Numbered from the stretch's first letter, positions 1 to 8,947 are shown. The stretch: DNA of 64,000 bases from Halomonas ventosae (GCF_004361885.1 NZ_SNWH01000001.1:1-64000), one strand, 5' to 3'. Made by a program: numbers and translations. The notes: generated by a model not told the origin, from the sequence alone.

Positions 1-90
1 ATGTCATCGCATTGATGTACCGAAGGATCAGGCACACTATGCCAGAAGAATCAGGTGGTTGGCGACAGGCTATCCGCAGCTACCTGAATA
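1..90. other. Composition break at left edge; no gene assigned
   Basis: This stretch is more balanced in base composition than the AT-rich DNA to its right, and the change falls near position 90. It is open in more than one frame. One plus-strand frame runs in from outside the window and stops at the TAG at 88-90. The 3' end of the short leftward gene reaches into it. It may be the end of a second inserted element or another gene of the island, but nothing in it is recognisable. Confidence 0.3.
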
Positions 91-447
91 GTTACGTTTT
101 TGTTTCTTAGCCTGTGCTAGAAAAAGTCTATAATTCCTGTCGTTGTCAATAAAATCGTAATTTTCTCCTCCACAAGATGTTATGCAGCGCTCAAAAATAG
201 CTGCACCTGAAAGGAGGTTCTCAATGGTGCTTTTCTTTGAGCTAAGCGTTACATCATTTATAATGCTATATACGATGTTTTTAGCACTAGCTTTGAATTC
301 GCCTGAAAGCATGGAAAAGGAAGCTGTGAAGTCAAGAGACCATAAAACCCATTTGTCTGATGAGTAGTAACTGTAAGGATTTTCTTGAGTGTCAAATGAT
401 ACGATTAAATCCTCATCTAGCACATTTGACTTTAGTTCTTCAATCAT
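70..447 (-). CDS. Short third protein of a recombinase trio, possibly truncated
   Basis: This 125-residue protein has no motif I can name. It is Ser/Asn/Lys-rich and AT-rich in codon use, like the two recombinase genes upstream, and its start overlaps the stop of the preceding gene, so it is the third cistron of one leftward operon. Two-recombinase-plus-small-protein trios are known: Tn554 tnpA-tnpB-tnpC has a 125-residue third protein, and the Gamma-Mobile-Trio islands have GmtY/GmtZ/GmtX. Alternatively it is the N-terminal part of a longer third recombinase cut off near position 90, where base composition changes. I can see the operon structure and size; the role is inferred from position only. 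Confidence 0.5.
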   Translation of the reverse strand: MIEELKSNVLDEDLIVSFDTQENPYSYYSSDKWVLWSLDFTASFSMLSGEFKASAKNIVYSIINDVTLSSKKSTIENLLSGAAIFERCITSCGGENYDFIDNDRNYRLFLAQAKKQKRNYSGSCG

Positions 448-2228
448 CAGTAAGCTCCCAGCACTAACTCAATATCGTCAATATCCTGCCAAAGCGGATG
501 GGGGGCTTCCAGGTACTGTTGGTAAGCCTCATCATAAACAGCTTTATGATCTGATTTCATCTTTTCTATGATAACTTGAAGCGTGTAATCGACTTTGCCT
601 AGCAAGCTTGTTGGTTTGGAGTTGACTGAAGGCCTATTTATGGATTCCAAGATAACATCTTGGAATGATAGTAATAGCCATATATCATCTTTCTCCGCAA
701 CTACCGCATGATGCATACAGCCAAAACATTCTAAAAATTTATGGCAAGCAACAAGATCTTCTGTGCTCGCTATGCCTTCTTTAACTAACGCATTTTTAAT
801 TTTTATGGATTTTTCTTTATAAGCTCCGCCACACCTTAGACCGTTTGAAAGCTTTTTAAAGCGATTACCTATATTGCTTTCTTTGACAGGGTCTCTAAAG
901 ATAAAGGAGCTTTCTTTTACCACGGTTTCTAGTGGTTTGCCTAAAGCAGTTTGCTCACGTATGTACAATGCAGATGCTAGGGAAAATTCGGTGGTTACTG
1001 CGTCTCCGTCGGCATAGTGTTTTGCTGCTGTTTCTACAGAGTTGTTTAACCCTTGAGCAACCATGAAGATACTTTCCGTAGCTCTCATGATAAGCGTTGC
1101 TTTAGTCTTTCTGAATCGTTGACTACTTAGCGCCGGGATTTCAAGTTGGGCAAGGTATTTGTTAAGTTTGCTTATATTTGTACTTGTCATCTTTGATGGC
1201 TTGTCATTGATTAGGTTCGGAAATACATATCCATCCTCATAGCCGTTGAGTTTTTTGCTTATCTTGATCCATCGCTCAAAAAATACTTTTGCCTTCTTGG
1301 TAAAGCCAATATTGATTTCATTTTTCTTCCCGGACTGCCTTCCTTTATAAGTTTTTAACTTATACGCTCTGCGTGTAATATCCTTAAACGGCTCTTCCGA
1401 TAAATCTGAAGTTTTTAAGTCCAGCAATGGAGTTGAGTTAACGCCCGTGTAGAAGCAGGTTATGTAATATGCAGTCCTGACAAGATCACATTTCCAGATG
1501 CTTGAGTTTGTTCTGTACGAAACCGTTCTTCTTAATGTGTGAGCATCGTTTGTTTCATAACAATCTTTTCTTTCTGCTTTATATAATGGAAAAGCTTCCG
1601 GTTCAGTGTTGTTTTCAAGGTGTGCTGCATAATTGTCATATATGGTAAAAAGGTTGGATATTATCTTTTTAAGCTCGTCATCCGAATATGGGGTGACACG
1701 TATAGTGTCCGACGGGAAAGACATGAAACTGTTTTTGAATTGTTCATAAAGCTCAGCATCTATCTCGAAGAGTAAAGCTTTGATTGAGTTCTGTCGAGAT
1801 TGTAAGCTTTTACCTTTCGTGCCAGATATATACTTGGTAGCAAGGTCCTTTACATAAAGAGATAATGACTCTCTACAAAATATTTCTTCAACTCCATGTT
1901 TTTCTAGAAGTCTTATGTATCGGACAGTTTCGTTAAATGTATTTATTTTTGTTCTTTCTTTTTTATCCATTGAATGGATAGCATTGCAAATCTTTATAAC
2001 AATTTCTTTCCTGCCGGCGTCAACAATCTCAGTTTGATTCTTTGGAACCCATGCACGCCTACCATCCATCGGTAAAATCGGGCAGCCCTTGTAGAGCAGT
2101 CGTTCAAAGTTTGCAGTGCCATGCCCATCCGTAATGGTCTTGTCTTTTAAATTTATATTTATGACATTTGAACCATATGATGGCTTGGCTGGTGAGACCT
2201 TTCTTTTTTCTCTTCTTTGAAAAGCCAT
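447..2228 (-). CDS. Tyrosine-recombinase-like protein, second of trio, active site partly degenerate
   Basis: This 593-residue protein has a C-terminal half that follows the tyrosine recombinase pattern but lacks several catalytic residues. The first catalytic Arg block reads TGVNSTPLLDL, with Asn in place of Arg. The HxxR block reads QRFRKTKAT, keeping an Arg but no His. The last block reads LNNSVETAAKHY, keeping a candidate nucleophilic Tyr but not the usual His. A K-rich strand (YKGRQSGKK) fits the beta-hairpin Lys. The gene begins 2 bp after the upstream recombinase stop and overlaps the next gene, so the three are co-transcribed. The length is close to the roughly 630-residue TnpB of Tn554. 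It may be an accessory or architectural partner of the intact recombinase. Codon use is far more AT-rich than in the host genes, indicating horizontal transfer. Confidence 0.75.
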   Translation of the reverse strand: MAFQRREKRKVSPAKPSYGSNVININLKDKTITDGHGTANFERLLYKGCPILPMDGRRAWVPKNQTEIVDAGRKEIVIKICNAIHSMDKKERTKINTFNETVRYIRLLEKHGVEEIFCRESLSLYVKDLATKYISGTKGKSLQSRQNSIKALLFEIDAELYEQFKNSFMSFPSDTIRVTPYSDDELKKIISNLFTIYDNYAAHLENNTEPEAFPLYKAERKDCYETNDAHTLRRTVSYRTNSSIWKCDLVRTAYYITCFYTGVNSTPLLDLKTSDLSEEPFKDITRRAYKLKTYKGRQSGKKNEINIGFTKKAKVFFERWIKISKKLNGYEDGYVFPNLINDKPSKMTSTNISKLNKYLAQLEIPALSSQRFRKTKATLIMRATESIFMVAQGLNNSVETAAKHYADGDAVTTEFSLASALYIREQTALGKPLETVVKESSFIFRDPVKESNIGNRFKKLSNGLRCGGAYKEKSIKIKNALVKEGIASTEDLVACHKFLECFGCMHHAVVAEKDDIWLLLSFQDVILESINRPSVNSKPTSLLGKVDYTLQVIIEKMKSDHKAVYDEAYQQYLEAPHPLWQDIDDIELVLGAY

Positions 2229-2230
2229 TC

Positions 2231-3556
2231 TTATTTACCACCATCTAATACTATGCTTAAAGCCGATTCATGGATCTCGTTTGCCGCCATCACTTGTTCA
2301 CAAAGTTTGAGATAGCCGAGGAGTGTTGCTCTGTGCTTATGACCCATCACAGCCTGCAAGTAGTCGAGCGCTTTTCCTTCTTTCAGCCCTGAGTTTAATA
2401 GTTCTTTCAGTCTCTCAATAGCATATGTCGAGCGTAGGTTGTGAAACTTATGGTTAAAGCTTGGGAGTTCTTTTTTTACGGCATTCCTTAGTTCCCCCCA
2501 GCGTGCATCAATGCTTTTTGGCGAATAAGGCTGTCCGCTGTTGTTCAAAAGCAATGGTGGCTCATTACCTTCTGAATTATTCTTTTCGTAAAGTTTTCTT
2601 CGCTTGATGTATCTGGGCGAATTTACGTATTCATGCAGTCGGTTCATCATGTCAGAAGGAATCTCAGCTGTTCTTATAGTTCCGTTTTTGGTTCTTACTC
2701 CTAACCTAGGATCAAGAGATAATCCTTCTGAGTTGATGAGATATTTTTTTCGAAGTTGTTCTGAGTTTGGCTTGTAGATTGCAGTTGCGCGAAGGCTCAC
2801 AATTTCCGAATTTCTTAAGCCAGAGTAGCGGCTTAATTCAACTGCAATCTGGAATTCTTTTGCTAGTGCTACTGTTTTTTCTTTATTTTCTCTATTGGAG
2901 ATGCCGGTATTAAGTTTCTTGTAGTGCTTTTCAGTTATTGTCCACTCTGGCATGGTTAGTGGCATTAACTTTCGTGACAATCCATTATGGCTGGTGTCAT
3001 TCGGAAGCCTTAATCTTAAGTCTGTGGTGTCTACATGTATAAAGCTGTTACGCATATGTTCATGTGACCCTTGCGTACCAATTCTGACTGCTTCGTATCT
3101 GAATGGCGGATTTTCAAACGAGTGCTTGCGAGCCAGGTAGAATTTGTAAAAATTAATGACTGAGCCCATGTAGCTGTTCGCGGTCGAGCGAGCGATATTT
3201 CCGCTTTTGTAAGCTTCACGAAGATGTTTTCTAAAGCCATAGGTAGGTCTAAGCCTTAGCGCAATGGGCATTTCATCCCATTCCATGCCAATGTCTTTCA
3301 AATACGTAAAATAATGCAGTAGGGCCTGAGATTGAGTGTTGACAGTTTTTTTGCGCAGGTTGGCTTTAAGGTGAATGAGCCAAATGTTAGCAGCACGAAT
3401 ACTCTCGCCATCGTCTTCAAATAAGAGAGGCAGCTTTCCTAAATGGTTACCCGTACCTTCAAAGCATATCGAGAGCTCTCCGGTACGGGCATCAATATCC
3501 CTTTCAATTCGCTGATCTACGACAAAGTCCGGTACTTCCCAAAGTATGATACCCAC
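2231..3556 (-). CDS. Site-specific tyrosine recombinase (integrase), first of trio
   Basis: This 441-residue protein should cut and rejoin DNA at the island ends. The complete active-site set of the family is visible in the C-terminal half: Arg in YSGLRNSEI, Lys in RTKNGTIR, His and Arg in HNLRST, His in MGHKH and the nucleophilic Tyr in LLGYLK. The N-terminal ~170 residues resemble the SAM-like core-binding domain. It is the promoter-proximal gene of the leftward trio and starts about 80 bp from the junction with the interrupted topB, the usual position for an integrase next to its attachment site. AT-rich codon use contrasts with the flanking chromosome. Whether it belongs to the Tn554-like or Gamma-Mobile-Trio group cannot be decided without an alignment. 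Confidence 0.88.
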   Translation of the reverse strand: MGIILWEVPDFVVDQRIERDIDARTGELSICFEGTGNHLGKLPLLFEDDGESIRAANIWLIHLKANLRKKTVNTQSQALLHYFTYLKDIGMEWDEMPIALRLRPTYGFRKHLREAYKSGNIARSTANSYMGSVINFYKFYLARKHSFENPPFRYEAVRIGTQGSHEHMRNSFIHVDTTDLRLRLPNDTSHNGLSRKLMPLTMPEWTITEKHYKKLNTGISNRENKEKTVALAKEFQIAVELSRYSGLRNSEIVSLRATAIYKPNSEQLRKKYLINSEGLSLDPRLGVRTKNGTIRTAEIPSDMMNRLHEYVNSPRYIKRRKLYEKNNSEGNEPPLLLNNSGQPYSPKSIDARWGELRNAVKKELPSFNHKFHNLRSTYAIERLKELLNSGLKEGKALDYLQAVMGHKHRATLLGYLKLCEQVMAANEIHESALSIVLDGGK

Positions 3557-3568
3557 ACGTTCATCTCC

Positions 3569-3632
3569 GTTACGGTTTCACTATTTCATGCATTGCATGC
3601 GTAATAATGGCTTTCAATAGAAAAATCGTAAC
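3569..3632. repeat. Inverted repeat at the island end, possible recombinase arm sites
   Basis: GTTACGGTTT at 3569-3578 is matched on the other strand by AAATCGTAAC at 3623-3632, with one mismatch. The arms lie between the integrase start and the topB junction near 3638. A short TGCATTGCATGC motif lies between them. Paired inverted arms beside the crossover point are typical of tyrosine recombinase attachment sites, so this is a candidate attachment-site half; the exact core cannot be defined from one end. Confidence 0.5.
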
Positions 3633-3952
3633 AGTGCGCGGTCGGGATCGCCGGCATGCACCACCTCGCGGGCGGACTTGAGCAGCCGACGGATCACCGC
3701 CAGCTGGCCGCGAGTCTTGGGGCGAGGCATCAGCTTCCAGCGACTCGGCAGGATCGGCAGCTGGTCGAGGCGCCACTGCTTGAGGGCCGGGTCGTAGGCG
3801 TCGGGCGGAGCCTGTTCCAGCAGATGGCCCAGGCACCAGGTGACCGTGGTCTCGCCCACCGCCAGCGCGCCCTCCTGCTTGCGGAGCGAGCCGGGCAGGG
3901 CCTCGGCGATGGCCCGTGCCAGGCTGGGTTTCTCGGCGATGATCAGTCGCAT
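3614..3952 (-). pseudogene. topB: DNA topoisomerase III, 5' fragment interrupted by mobile island
   Basis: The first ~105 residues match the start of topoisomerase III, a type IA enzyme that decatenates DNA. The opening [20 protein letters not shown] and the TOPRIM segment ending VVHAGDPDR are clear. After that motif the reading frame enters foreign AT-rich DNA and stops after seven unrelated residues (ALLRFFY). The native protein would continue with E-G-Q and some 500 further residues. The start at the ATG ending at 3952 gives the normal family N terminus. The junction is at about 3638, just after CCCGACCGCG. The rest of the gene is presumably beyond the left edge of the window, on the far side of the island. 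Loss of the acidic triad and catalytic Tyr makes this fragment inactive. Confidence 0.9.
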
Positions 3953-4222
3953 GATGACTCGTCGCGGTGAATGACATGGACATTCTTCCAGTATTCGCCA
4001 CGCCTGGCCAGATGTAAGCTGCATCAGGATATGTACAATGTTTGTACAATACTGATCATGGGAGAGAGCGCATGCGTGAACGTGGCCGTACCCGGCGTCT
4101 GCTGGGTCTCGGTGCCCGCACCGGCGGGGCGCTGATCCGTACCCGGATAGACGCTCGACCCACCTGCCCAGCCTGGCACCGGACTGGTAGACTACGGCGT
4201 TTTCCAAAGGTTGGAGTGCGCG

Positions 4223-6046
4223 ATGCTGGCAGTATGGGTAGAACAGCTGCTGGGCTTTGCCTCGGGGGCGCTCAAGGCCATTCGCCAGGACGAGCGCTAT
4301 CCCACGCTGATGGCCTGGGCCCGCGACGAAGGGCCAGCCCTGGTCGGCGGCAACCTGGCGTTGGCCCAGGCGCTGGCCCCCGAGTTATGGTCGCAGACCC
4401 CGCTGGCACGACTCGACTTCGCCGCCGAGCCGCTGGCCCGGCCCGGGCCCAACGAGCCCTGCTGGTGTGACTCCGGGCGCAAGACCAAGCACTGCTGCGG
4501 GGCGGTCAAGTTGCCCGGCCATGTGCCGCCGCATTTGATGTGGATGCTCTCGCTGCGCGACTGGAAGGGCCAGACCCTCAAGGCCGCTCTGGCCAGTGGT
4601 CGCGCCCCGGCCCAGGCGCTGCTGGAGGCCGGCCTGATCGCCGCCGAGTCCGGCCAGCGCGGGCGCGCCCAGCAGATCCTCGAGTCGCTGTTCGAGCGCG
4701 ACGACTGGCTGACCCTGCCCGAACAGGCCGAGCCCGCCTTCGAGATCCTCATCGATCTTTACCAGGAGCGCGGCTTTCATCGCAAGCGCGAGGCGCTGCT
4801 CGACGCCGTGCTCGACCGCGGGCCGCTGTTCCTGCGCGGCGTGGCGCTGGAGCGGCTGTGCCTGATGCACCTGGACAACGACGACCTGGACAGCGCCCGG
4901 GCGGCCTTCGTGCGTGCCCAGCAGGCGCTGCCCGACTCGCCGACCCTGGCCTATATCGAGGCCATGCTGCTGCTCCATGAGGGCCATGAGCAGGAAGCCG
5001 CCGAGCGCTCGCGGTTCTGGTTCCGGCGCCTGGCCCGCCAAGGCGATCTGGACCCCGACCAGTTGCAGTTTCTGGCCGACCTGGCCGAGAACCCCGGGGC
5101 GACGCTGGCCGACCAGCTGCTTAGTGCCGAGGAGGATCTGGCCGAGCCACTGATGGCTCTTCAGGCGCTGCTGGAGTCGTTGCCCGTGGCCCCGCGACTG
5201 GAGATCCACCGCAGTGACGACGGCGCTCTCGAGTATCACACCACCGCCCGCGAGGACACCCTGTTCGCCGTCTGGCAGAAGGTGTTCCGGGCGCGGGTCG
5301 ACAGCGACGCTCCGATGGGCTTCGATGAGGATCCCTGGCCGCATGCCGGGGAGTGGCTGCCGGCGCTCTGCGCCCACCCCGAATGGCTGGATGCTCCCGC
5401 CGTGGTGCAAGCCTTGGCGCTGGCGCTGGCCAGCCGCTTCGGCAGCCTGCCATGGATGGCGCCGAGCCTGTTCGAGCCCTTGGCGAACCGGCTGGAGCGC
5501 TGGCTCGAACAAGTGCGCGCCGAGGGCGACGGACCCTTCCTGTGGGACAGCGCCGACAACGCCGTGCTGCTGCGTACCGGCCTGGCGCTGGTGGTAGGCA
5601 TGGAGCGCGGCGCCCGGGCACGCTCCCGTGAACTCGCCGAACGGCTGCTAAGCCTGGATGACCAGGATAGCCTTGGCCTGCGCGAGCTGGTGCTCGACCA
5701 GTTGCTGCGCGAGGGCCGCGATCACGCAGCCCTGGCCTTGAGCGAACACCAGCTCGACGGCGACGACGAGGCTCCGCCGCTGGGGCTGCTGATGGGGCGG
5801 GTGCTGGCGCTCTTCCGCCTGGAGCGCCGCGACGAAGCCGGCGAGGCACTGGAGACGGTGTCCCGCCACAATCCCCATGCCCTGGCCATGCTGTGCGCCG
5901 AAAATCCGCGCCCTGTCGCTGGTAGTGAGGGTGTCGCCGAGCCCGGCTCTCGCGCCGAGGCTTGGCAGTACCGCACTCTGATGCGCGATCAGTGGCGGAC
6001 CACGCCGGGGGCGCTTGACTGGTTGCAGGCGCGGCTGGATGGCTGA
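4223..6046 (+). CDS. SEC-C metal-binding, TPR-like repeat protein
   Basis: This 607-residue protein has a SEC-C motif at about residues 75-93 ([14 protein letters not shown]), a zinc knuckle also found at the SecA C terminus. The rest is helical, leucine- and alanine-rich and repetitive, with A-L-E-x-L units resembling tetratricopeptide repeats. It has no signal peptide or membrane segment, so it is probably cytoplasmic. I prefer the ATG with GGAG six bases upstream over the TTG four codons earlier, because that TTG lies inside the Shine-Dalgarno sequence. It is divergent from topB and convergent with the ampG-like gene, 7 bp away. Its function is not known to me; the zinc motif and repeats suggest a scaffold or chaperone-like role. 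Confidence 0.7.
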   Translation: MLAVWVEQLLGFASGALKAIRQDERYPTLMAWARDEGPALVGGNLALAQALAPELWSQTPLARLDFAAEPLARPGPNEPCWCDSGRKTKHCCGAVKLPGHVPPHLMWMLSLRDWKGQTLKAALASGRAPAQALLEAGLIAAESGQRGRAQQILESLFERDDWLTLPEQAEPAFEILIDLYQERGFHRKREALLDAVLDRGPLFLRGVALERLCLMHLDNDDLDSARAAFVRAQQALPDSPTLAYIEAMLLLHEGHEQEAAERSRFWFRRLARQGDLDPDQLQFLADLAENPGATLADQLLSAEEDLAEPLMALQALLESLPVAPRLEIHRSDDGALEYHTTAREDTLFAVWQKVFRARVDSDAPMGFDEDPWPHAGEWLPALCAHPEWLDAPAVVQALALALASRFGSLPWMAPSLFEPLANRLERWLEQVRAEGDGPFLWDSADNAVLLRTGLALVVGMERGARARSRELAERLLSLDDQDSLGLRELVLDQLLREGRDHAALALSEHQLDGDDEAPPLGLLMGRVLALFRLERRDEAGEALETVSRHNPHALAMLCAENPRPVAGSEGVAEPGSRAEAWQYRTLMRDQWRTTPGALDWLQARLDG

Positions 6047-6053
6047 GCGGTGA

Positions 6054-7415
6054 TCAGCTGACCCCGGGGGCGGGCACCAGCTCAAGGTCGCGTTGAATCC
6101 AGATCGCCAGCAGCACGGCCGGAAGTCCCAGCAGCGTGGAGATCAAAAAGAAGGTGGCATAGCCCTGGCCGCTGACCACCAGGCCGCCGAAGCCGCTGAG
6201 AAACTTGCCCGGCAGGGTCATCAGCGACGAGAACAGCGCGTACTGGGTAGCCGTGTAGGCGCGTGAAGTGAGGCTCGAGAGAAAGGCGATGAACACGGCG
6301 CTGGCCAGGCCATTGGCCAGGTTGTCGCCGATGATCGCCATCACCAGCAGCGCCAGGCTCTGGCCGGCCAGCGCCAGGGCCGCGAACAGCAGGTTGGTCA
6401 GAGCTGCGGCCACGGCCCCCAGCACCAGGATCGGCCCGATGCCATAGCGGACCACCAGTAGCCCTCCGAGGACTCCGCCCCCAATGCTCATGGCAATACC
6501 GAAGGCGTTGGTGACATTGGCGATAGTGGCCAGCGTGAAGCCTAGGTCGATGTAGAGCGGGTTGGCCATGGAAGCCATGGCCAGGTCGCTGATCCGGAAC
6601 ACCGCCACGAACGCCAGCAGCCATAGCGCCTTGCGTCGGTGACGGTTGAAGAAGTCGGTGAAGGGGCAGACGATGGCGCAGATCACCCAGGCACCGAGTC
6701 GCCGCAGCGGCTTTGCCCGGCCGCGGGAGGCGCGCAGGAAAGCGCGCACCCGGGGTTCGTGGATCAGCTGGACGGTCAGCGAGAGGCGCTCGGGTTCTGG
6801 ACGCAGCAGCACGGTGAGCGCGCCGATGCCCACCAGTGCCGCCATGCTCAGGTAGGCCGCCTCCCAGGAGGCCAGCGAAGCCACGTAGAGGGCGCCGGCC
6901 CCGGCCGCCAGCAGCCCGCCGCGATAGCCGATGATGTAGGTCGAAGCCATGGCGGCCTGCATATTGTCTGGGGCGGACTCGATGCGAAAGGCGTCGATGG
7001 CGATGTCCTGGGTTGCGCTGCCGAAGGCCACCAACAGGGCGAAGGCCGCCACTAGGGGCAGATGGCCCAGTGGGTCGATGCCGGACAGCCCCACCAGGCC
7101 GGTGGCGATCATCGCCTGAGCCAGCAGCATCCAGCCACGGCGCTGCCCAAAGGCGCGGGTTAGCAGCGGCAGGGCGAGCCGGTCCACCACGGGGGCCCAG
7201 AAGAACTTGATCGAGTAGAGCATGCCGATCCAGGCGAAGAAGCCGATGGCCGCCACTTCAACCCCGCTGCTGCGCAGCCAGGCCGAGAGGGTCGAGAAGA
7301 CCAGCAGGAAGGGCAGGCCGGCGGAGAACCCCAGGAACAGCATGGTGATGACCGGCACATGCAGGTAGATGGCCAGGGCGTCGCGCCAGCTGCGTCGGGC
7401 GATGGGGGACGGCAT
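6054..7415 (-). CDS. ampG: AmpG-family muropeptide permease
   Basis: This 453-residue MFS-type membrane protein should import anhydro-muropeptides into the cytoplasm for cell-wall recycling. The N terminus carries the AmpG signature: FLGFSAGLPFLLV, a following KFFWAPVVDR loop, and DIAIDAFRIE. Twelve or more hydrophobic helices can be traced along its length. It ends 7 bp from the SEC-C gene in convergent orientation and is divergent from rfaH. No ampC or ampR gene is nearby, so a link to beta-lactamase induction cannot be inferred from context. A general AmpG-like MFS transporter is the alternative. Confidence 0.82.
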   Translation of the reverse strand: MPSPIARRSWRDALAIYLHVPVITMLFLGFSAGLPFLLVFSTLSAWLRSSGVEVAAIGFFAWIGMLYSIKFFWAPVVDRLALPLLTRAFGQRRGWMLLAQAMIATGLVGLSGIDPLGHLPLVAAFALLVAFGSATQDIAIDAFRIESAPDNMQAAMASTYIIGYRGGLLAAGAGALYVASLASWEAAYLSMAALVGIGALTVLLRPEPERLSLTVQLIHEPRVRAFLRASRGRAKPLRRLGAWVICAIVCPFTDFFNRHRRKALWLLAFVAVFRISDLAMASMANPLYIDLGFTLATIANVTNAFGIAMSIGGGVLGGLLVVRYGIGPILVLGAVAAALTNLLFAALALAGQSLALLVMAIIGDNLANGLASAVFIAFLSSLTSRAYTATQYALFSSLMTLPGKFLSGFGGLVVSGQGYATFFLISTLLGLPAVLLAIWIQRDLELVPAPGVS

Positions 7416-7548
7416 GGTCGGGTAGCGCTCCTAGCGTTGGAGGCGATGGAGGCCACGCAGGCCTCGGCCATCGATGGTAAAGTCCCAGGATAGGGATTGT
7501 TGCAAAGCCTCGATCGTCATGCCAGCAGGAACCCTTATCAGGAGCGAC

Positions 7549-8091
7549 ATGAGCGATTCCGAGATTCGCCAGGCCGAGGCCGACGATGCCGTGCCTCGCT
7601 GGTACGTGACCCAGTGCAAGGGCGGCGAGTCCTTTCGCGCCGCCGAGCACCTGGCCAACCAGGGCTACGAGCTCTTCCATCCGGTGCTCGAGATTCAGAA
7701 ACAGCGCCGCGGCAAGCTCGTGTGGGTCAGCGAACCCTTGTTTCCCTACTATCTGTTTATCCGGCTCGATCGCCTGACCAGCAACTGGCGGCCCATCCGC
7801 TCCACCCGTGGCGTGCTCAAGATCGTCACCTTCGGCCTCGAGCTGCCGGTGCCGGTCAGCGACGAGCTGGTCGAGACGCTGCTCACGCATGGCAGCGGGA
7901 AAGAGGACGCGACCGCGAACTTGTACTTCCGTGCCGGTGAGGCGGTGGAGATTACCGAAGGGCCTTTCAAGGACCTGGAAGCCGTGTTCGCCAACCACAA
8001 GGGCGAGGAGCGCGCCATCGTGCTGCTCAACATGCTGCACAAGCAGCAGCGCCTGGAGATGCCTGTCGGTCAGCTGCGGCGTCGCGACTAG
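7549..8091 (+). CDS. rfaH: Transcription antitermination factor RfaH (NusG paralogue)
   Basis: This 180-residue NusG-like protein should bind paused RNA polymerase and promote transcription of long envelope operons. The NGN domain is visible from WYVTQCKGGESFRAAEHL through FPYYLFIRLD and VLKIVTFG. The C-terminal KOW part has GEAVEITEGPFKDLEAVF and ends in VGQLRRRD. The start is the ATG preceded by CAGGAGCGAC; an in-frame ATG 25 codons upstream has no ribosome site. Fourteen residues precede the conserved WYV, slightly more than in E. coli RfaH. It stands as a single gene. NusG itself is normally with rplK, which is not here, supporting RfaH over NusG. Confidence 0.85.
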   Translation: MSDSEIRQAEADDAVPRWYVTQCKGGESFRAAEHLANQGYELFHPVLEIQKQRRGKLVWVSEPLFPYYLFIRLDRLTSNWRPIRSTRGVLKIVTFGLELPVPVSDELVETLLTHGSGKEDATANLYFRAGEAVEITEGPFKDLEAVFANHKGEERAIVLLNMLHKQQRLEMPVGQLRRRD

Positions 8092-8135
8092 ACAACGCTC
8101 CCTTCTCCATTTATCTCAACCTCTCAGGAGGCCCC

Positions 8136-8642
8136 ATGACCATCGCCCCTCAACGGGTCGTGACCCTGCACTATGAGCTCAGCGACCGGGACGGCAGTGT
8201 TCTTGATGACTCCCGTAATCGAGGCAAGCCCCTCGAATACCTACATGGTCACGGCAATATCATGGCCGGCCTGGAGCATGCCCTGGCCGGCCAGGAGGCT
8301 GGCGCCCAACTCTCCGTCACCCTGATGCCGGCCGAGGCCTATGGCCTGCGCGACGCGGCGCTGGTGCGTGAGGTCAGCCGCCATGCCTTCCCGGTGGCGG
8401 AACTCGCTCCAGGCATGCGCTTCCAGACGCCGGGTGACGATGGCCCCGAGATCGTCACCGTACTTGAGGTGCATGATGATGTCGTGGTCATCGATACCAA
8501 CCATCCGCTGGCCGGGGAGGTCCTGCATTACCACCTTGAGGTGCTGGAGGTCCGCGACGCCACCCGCGCCGAACTCGCCAAGGGTCATCCGCTGCCCCCG
8601 GGTACTGATCCCGCTGAGGTCGAGGACAAGAAGATGCCGTGA
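8136..8642 (+). CDS. FKBP-type peptidyl-prolyl isomerase, SlyD family
   Basis: This 168-residue cytoplasmic protein should catalyse cis-trans isomerisation at proline and act as a chaperone. The FKBP core shows HYELSDRDGSVLDDS, the GHGNIMAGLEHAL segment and AYGLRD, followed by the inserted-in-flap region ending in VIDTNHPLAGEVLHY, which is typical of SlyD. The histidine- and cysteine-rich nickel-binding tail of E. coli SlyD is absent; the protein ends in a short acidic/lysine tail. It may therefore lack the metallochaperone role, and slyD is not assigned as symbol. CAGGAGGCCCC precedes the start. Confidence 0.85.
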   Translation: MTIAPQRVVTLHYELSDRDGSVLDDSRNRGKPLEYLHGHGNIMAGLEHALAGQEAGAQLSVTLMPAEAYGLRDAALVREVSRHAFPVAELAPGMRFQTPGDDGPEIVTVLEVHDDVVVIDTNHPLAGEVLHYHLEVLEVRDATRAELAKGHPLPPGTDPAEVEDKKMP

Positions 8643-8645
8643 AAC

Positions 8646-8736
8646 CTGACCTAGATCAACGTATTTCCCTTGCCCCACCGTGGCAGCGGGGAAATTGATG
8701 CAGGTCAGCTTTCTCCTTCTCCCGACGGGCTACAGT
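8646..8736 (+). promoter_or_regulatory. Two ANR/FNR-like boxes and -10 of the CcoM-like gene
   Basis: CTGAC-CTAG-ATCAA (8646-8659) and TTGAT-GCAG-GTCAG (8695-8708) each hold one perfect half of the FNR/ANR consensus TTGAT-N4-ATCAA plus a weaker half, and are near mirror images of each other. The TACAGT hexamer at 8731-8736 places the likely start near 8743, so the second box would be centred near -41.5, the class II activation position. There is no good -35 hexamer, as expected for an activated promoter. Oxygen control is inferred from this geometry. Confidence 0.55.
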
Positions 8737-8769
8737 GCCTTCAAGACATCGGGGTGGGAGGACATCACC

Positions 8770-8898
8770 ATGTATCTGGATGACGCCGTAATCTTCGGGC
8801 TGGTAACCGTCGCGATGATGATCACTTTCATGGGGGGTTGGATCGCCTTCATCGTCCGTGATCATCATCGCAACAATCATCACAACAAGAAGCACTGA
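8770..8898 (+). CDS. 42-residue membrane protein, CcoM-like (cbb3 oxidase) candidate
   Basis: This very small protein has one membrane helix (about residues 8-28, FGLVTVAMMITFMGGWIAF) after a short acidic start MYLDD, and a basic, histidine-rich cytoplasmic tail ending HHNKKH. As I remember it, this architecture resembles the single-helix CcoM subunit found with Pseudomonas stutzeri cbb3 cytochrome oxidase. The start follows GGGAGGACATCACC. The gene has its own promoter with ANR-like boxes upstream and a strong terminator 50 bp downstream, so it is a complete one-gene unit. No oxidase genes are in the window. The coding call is good; the CcoM identity is a hypothesis. Confidence 0.7.
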   Translation: MYLDDAVIFGLVTVAMMITFMGGWIAFIVRDHHRNNHHNKKH

Positions 8899-8947
8899 GC
8901 CAGCCGTTTCGAGAGTCGTCAGGGGAGGGGGGAGCTTCCCCCCAGTC

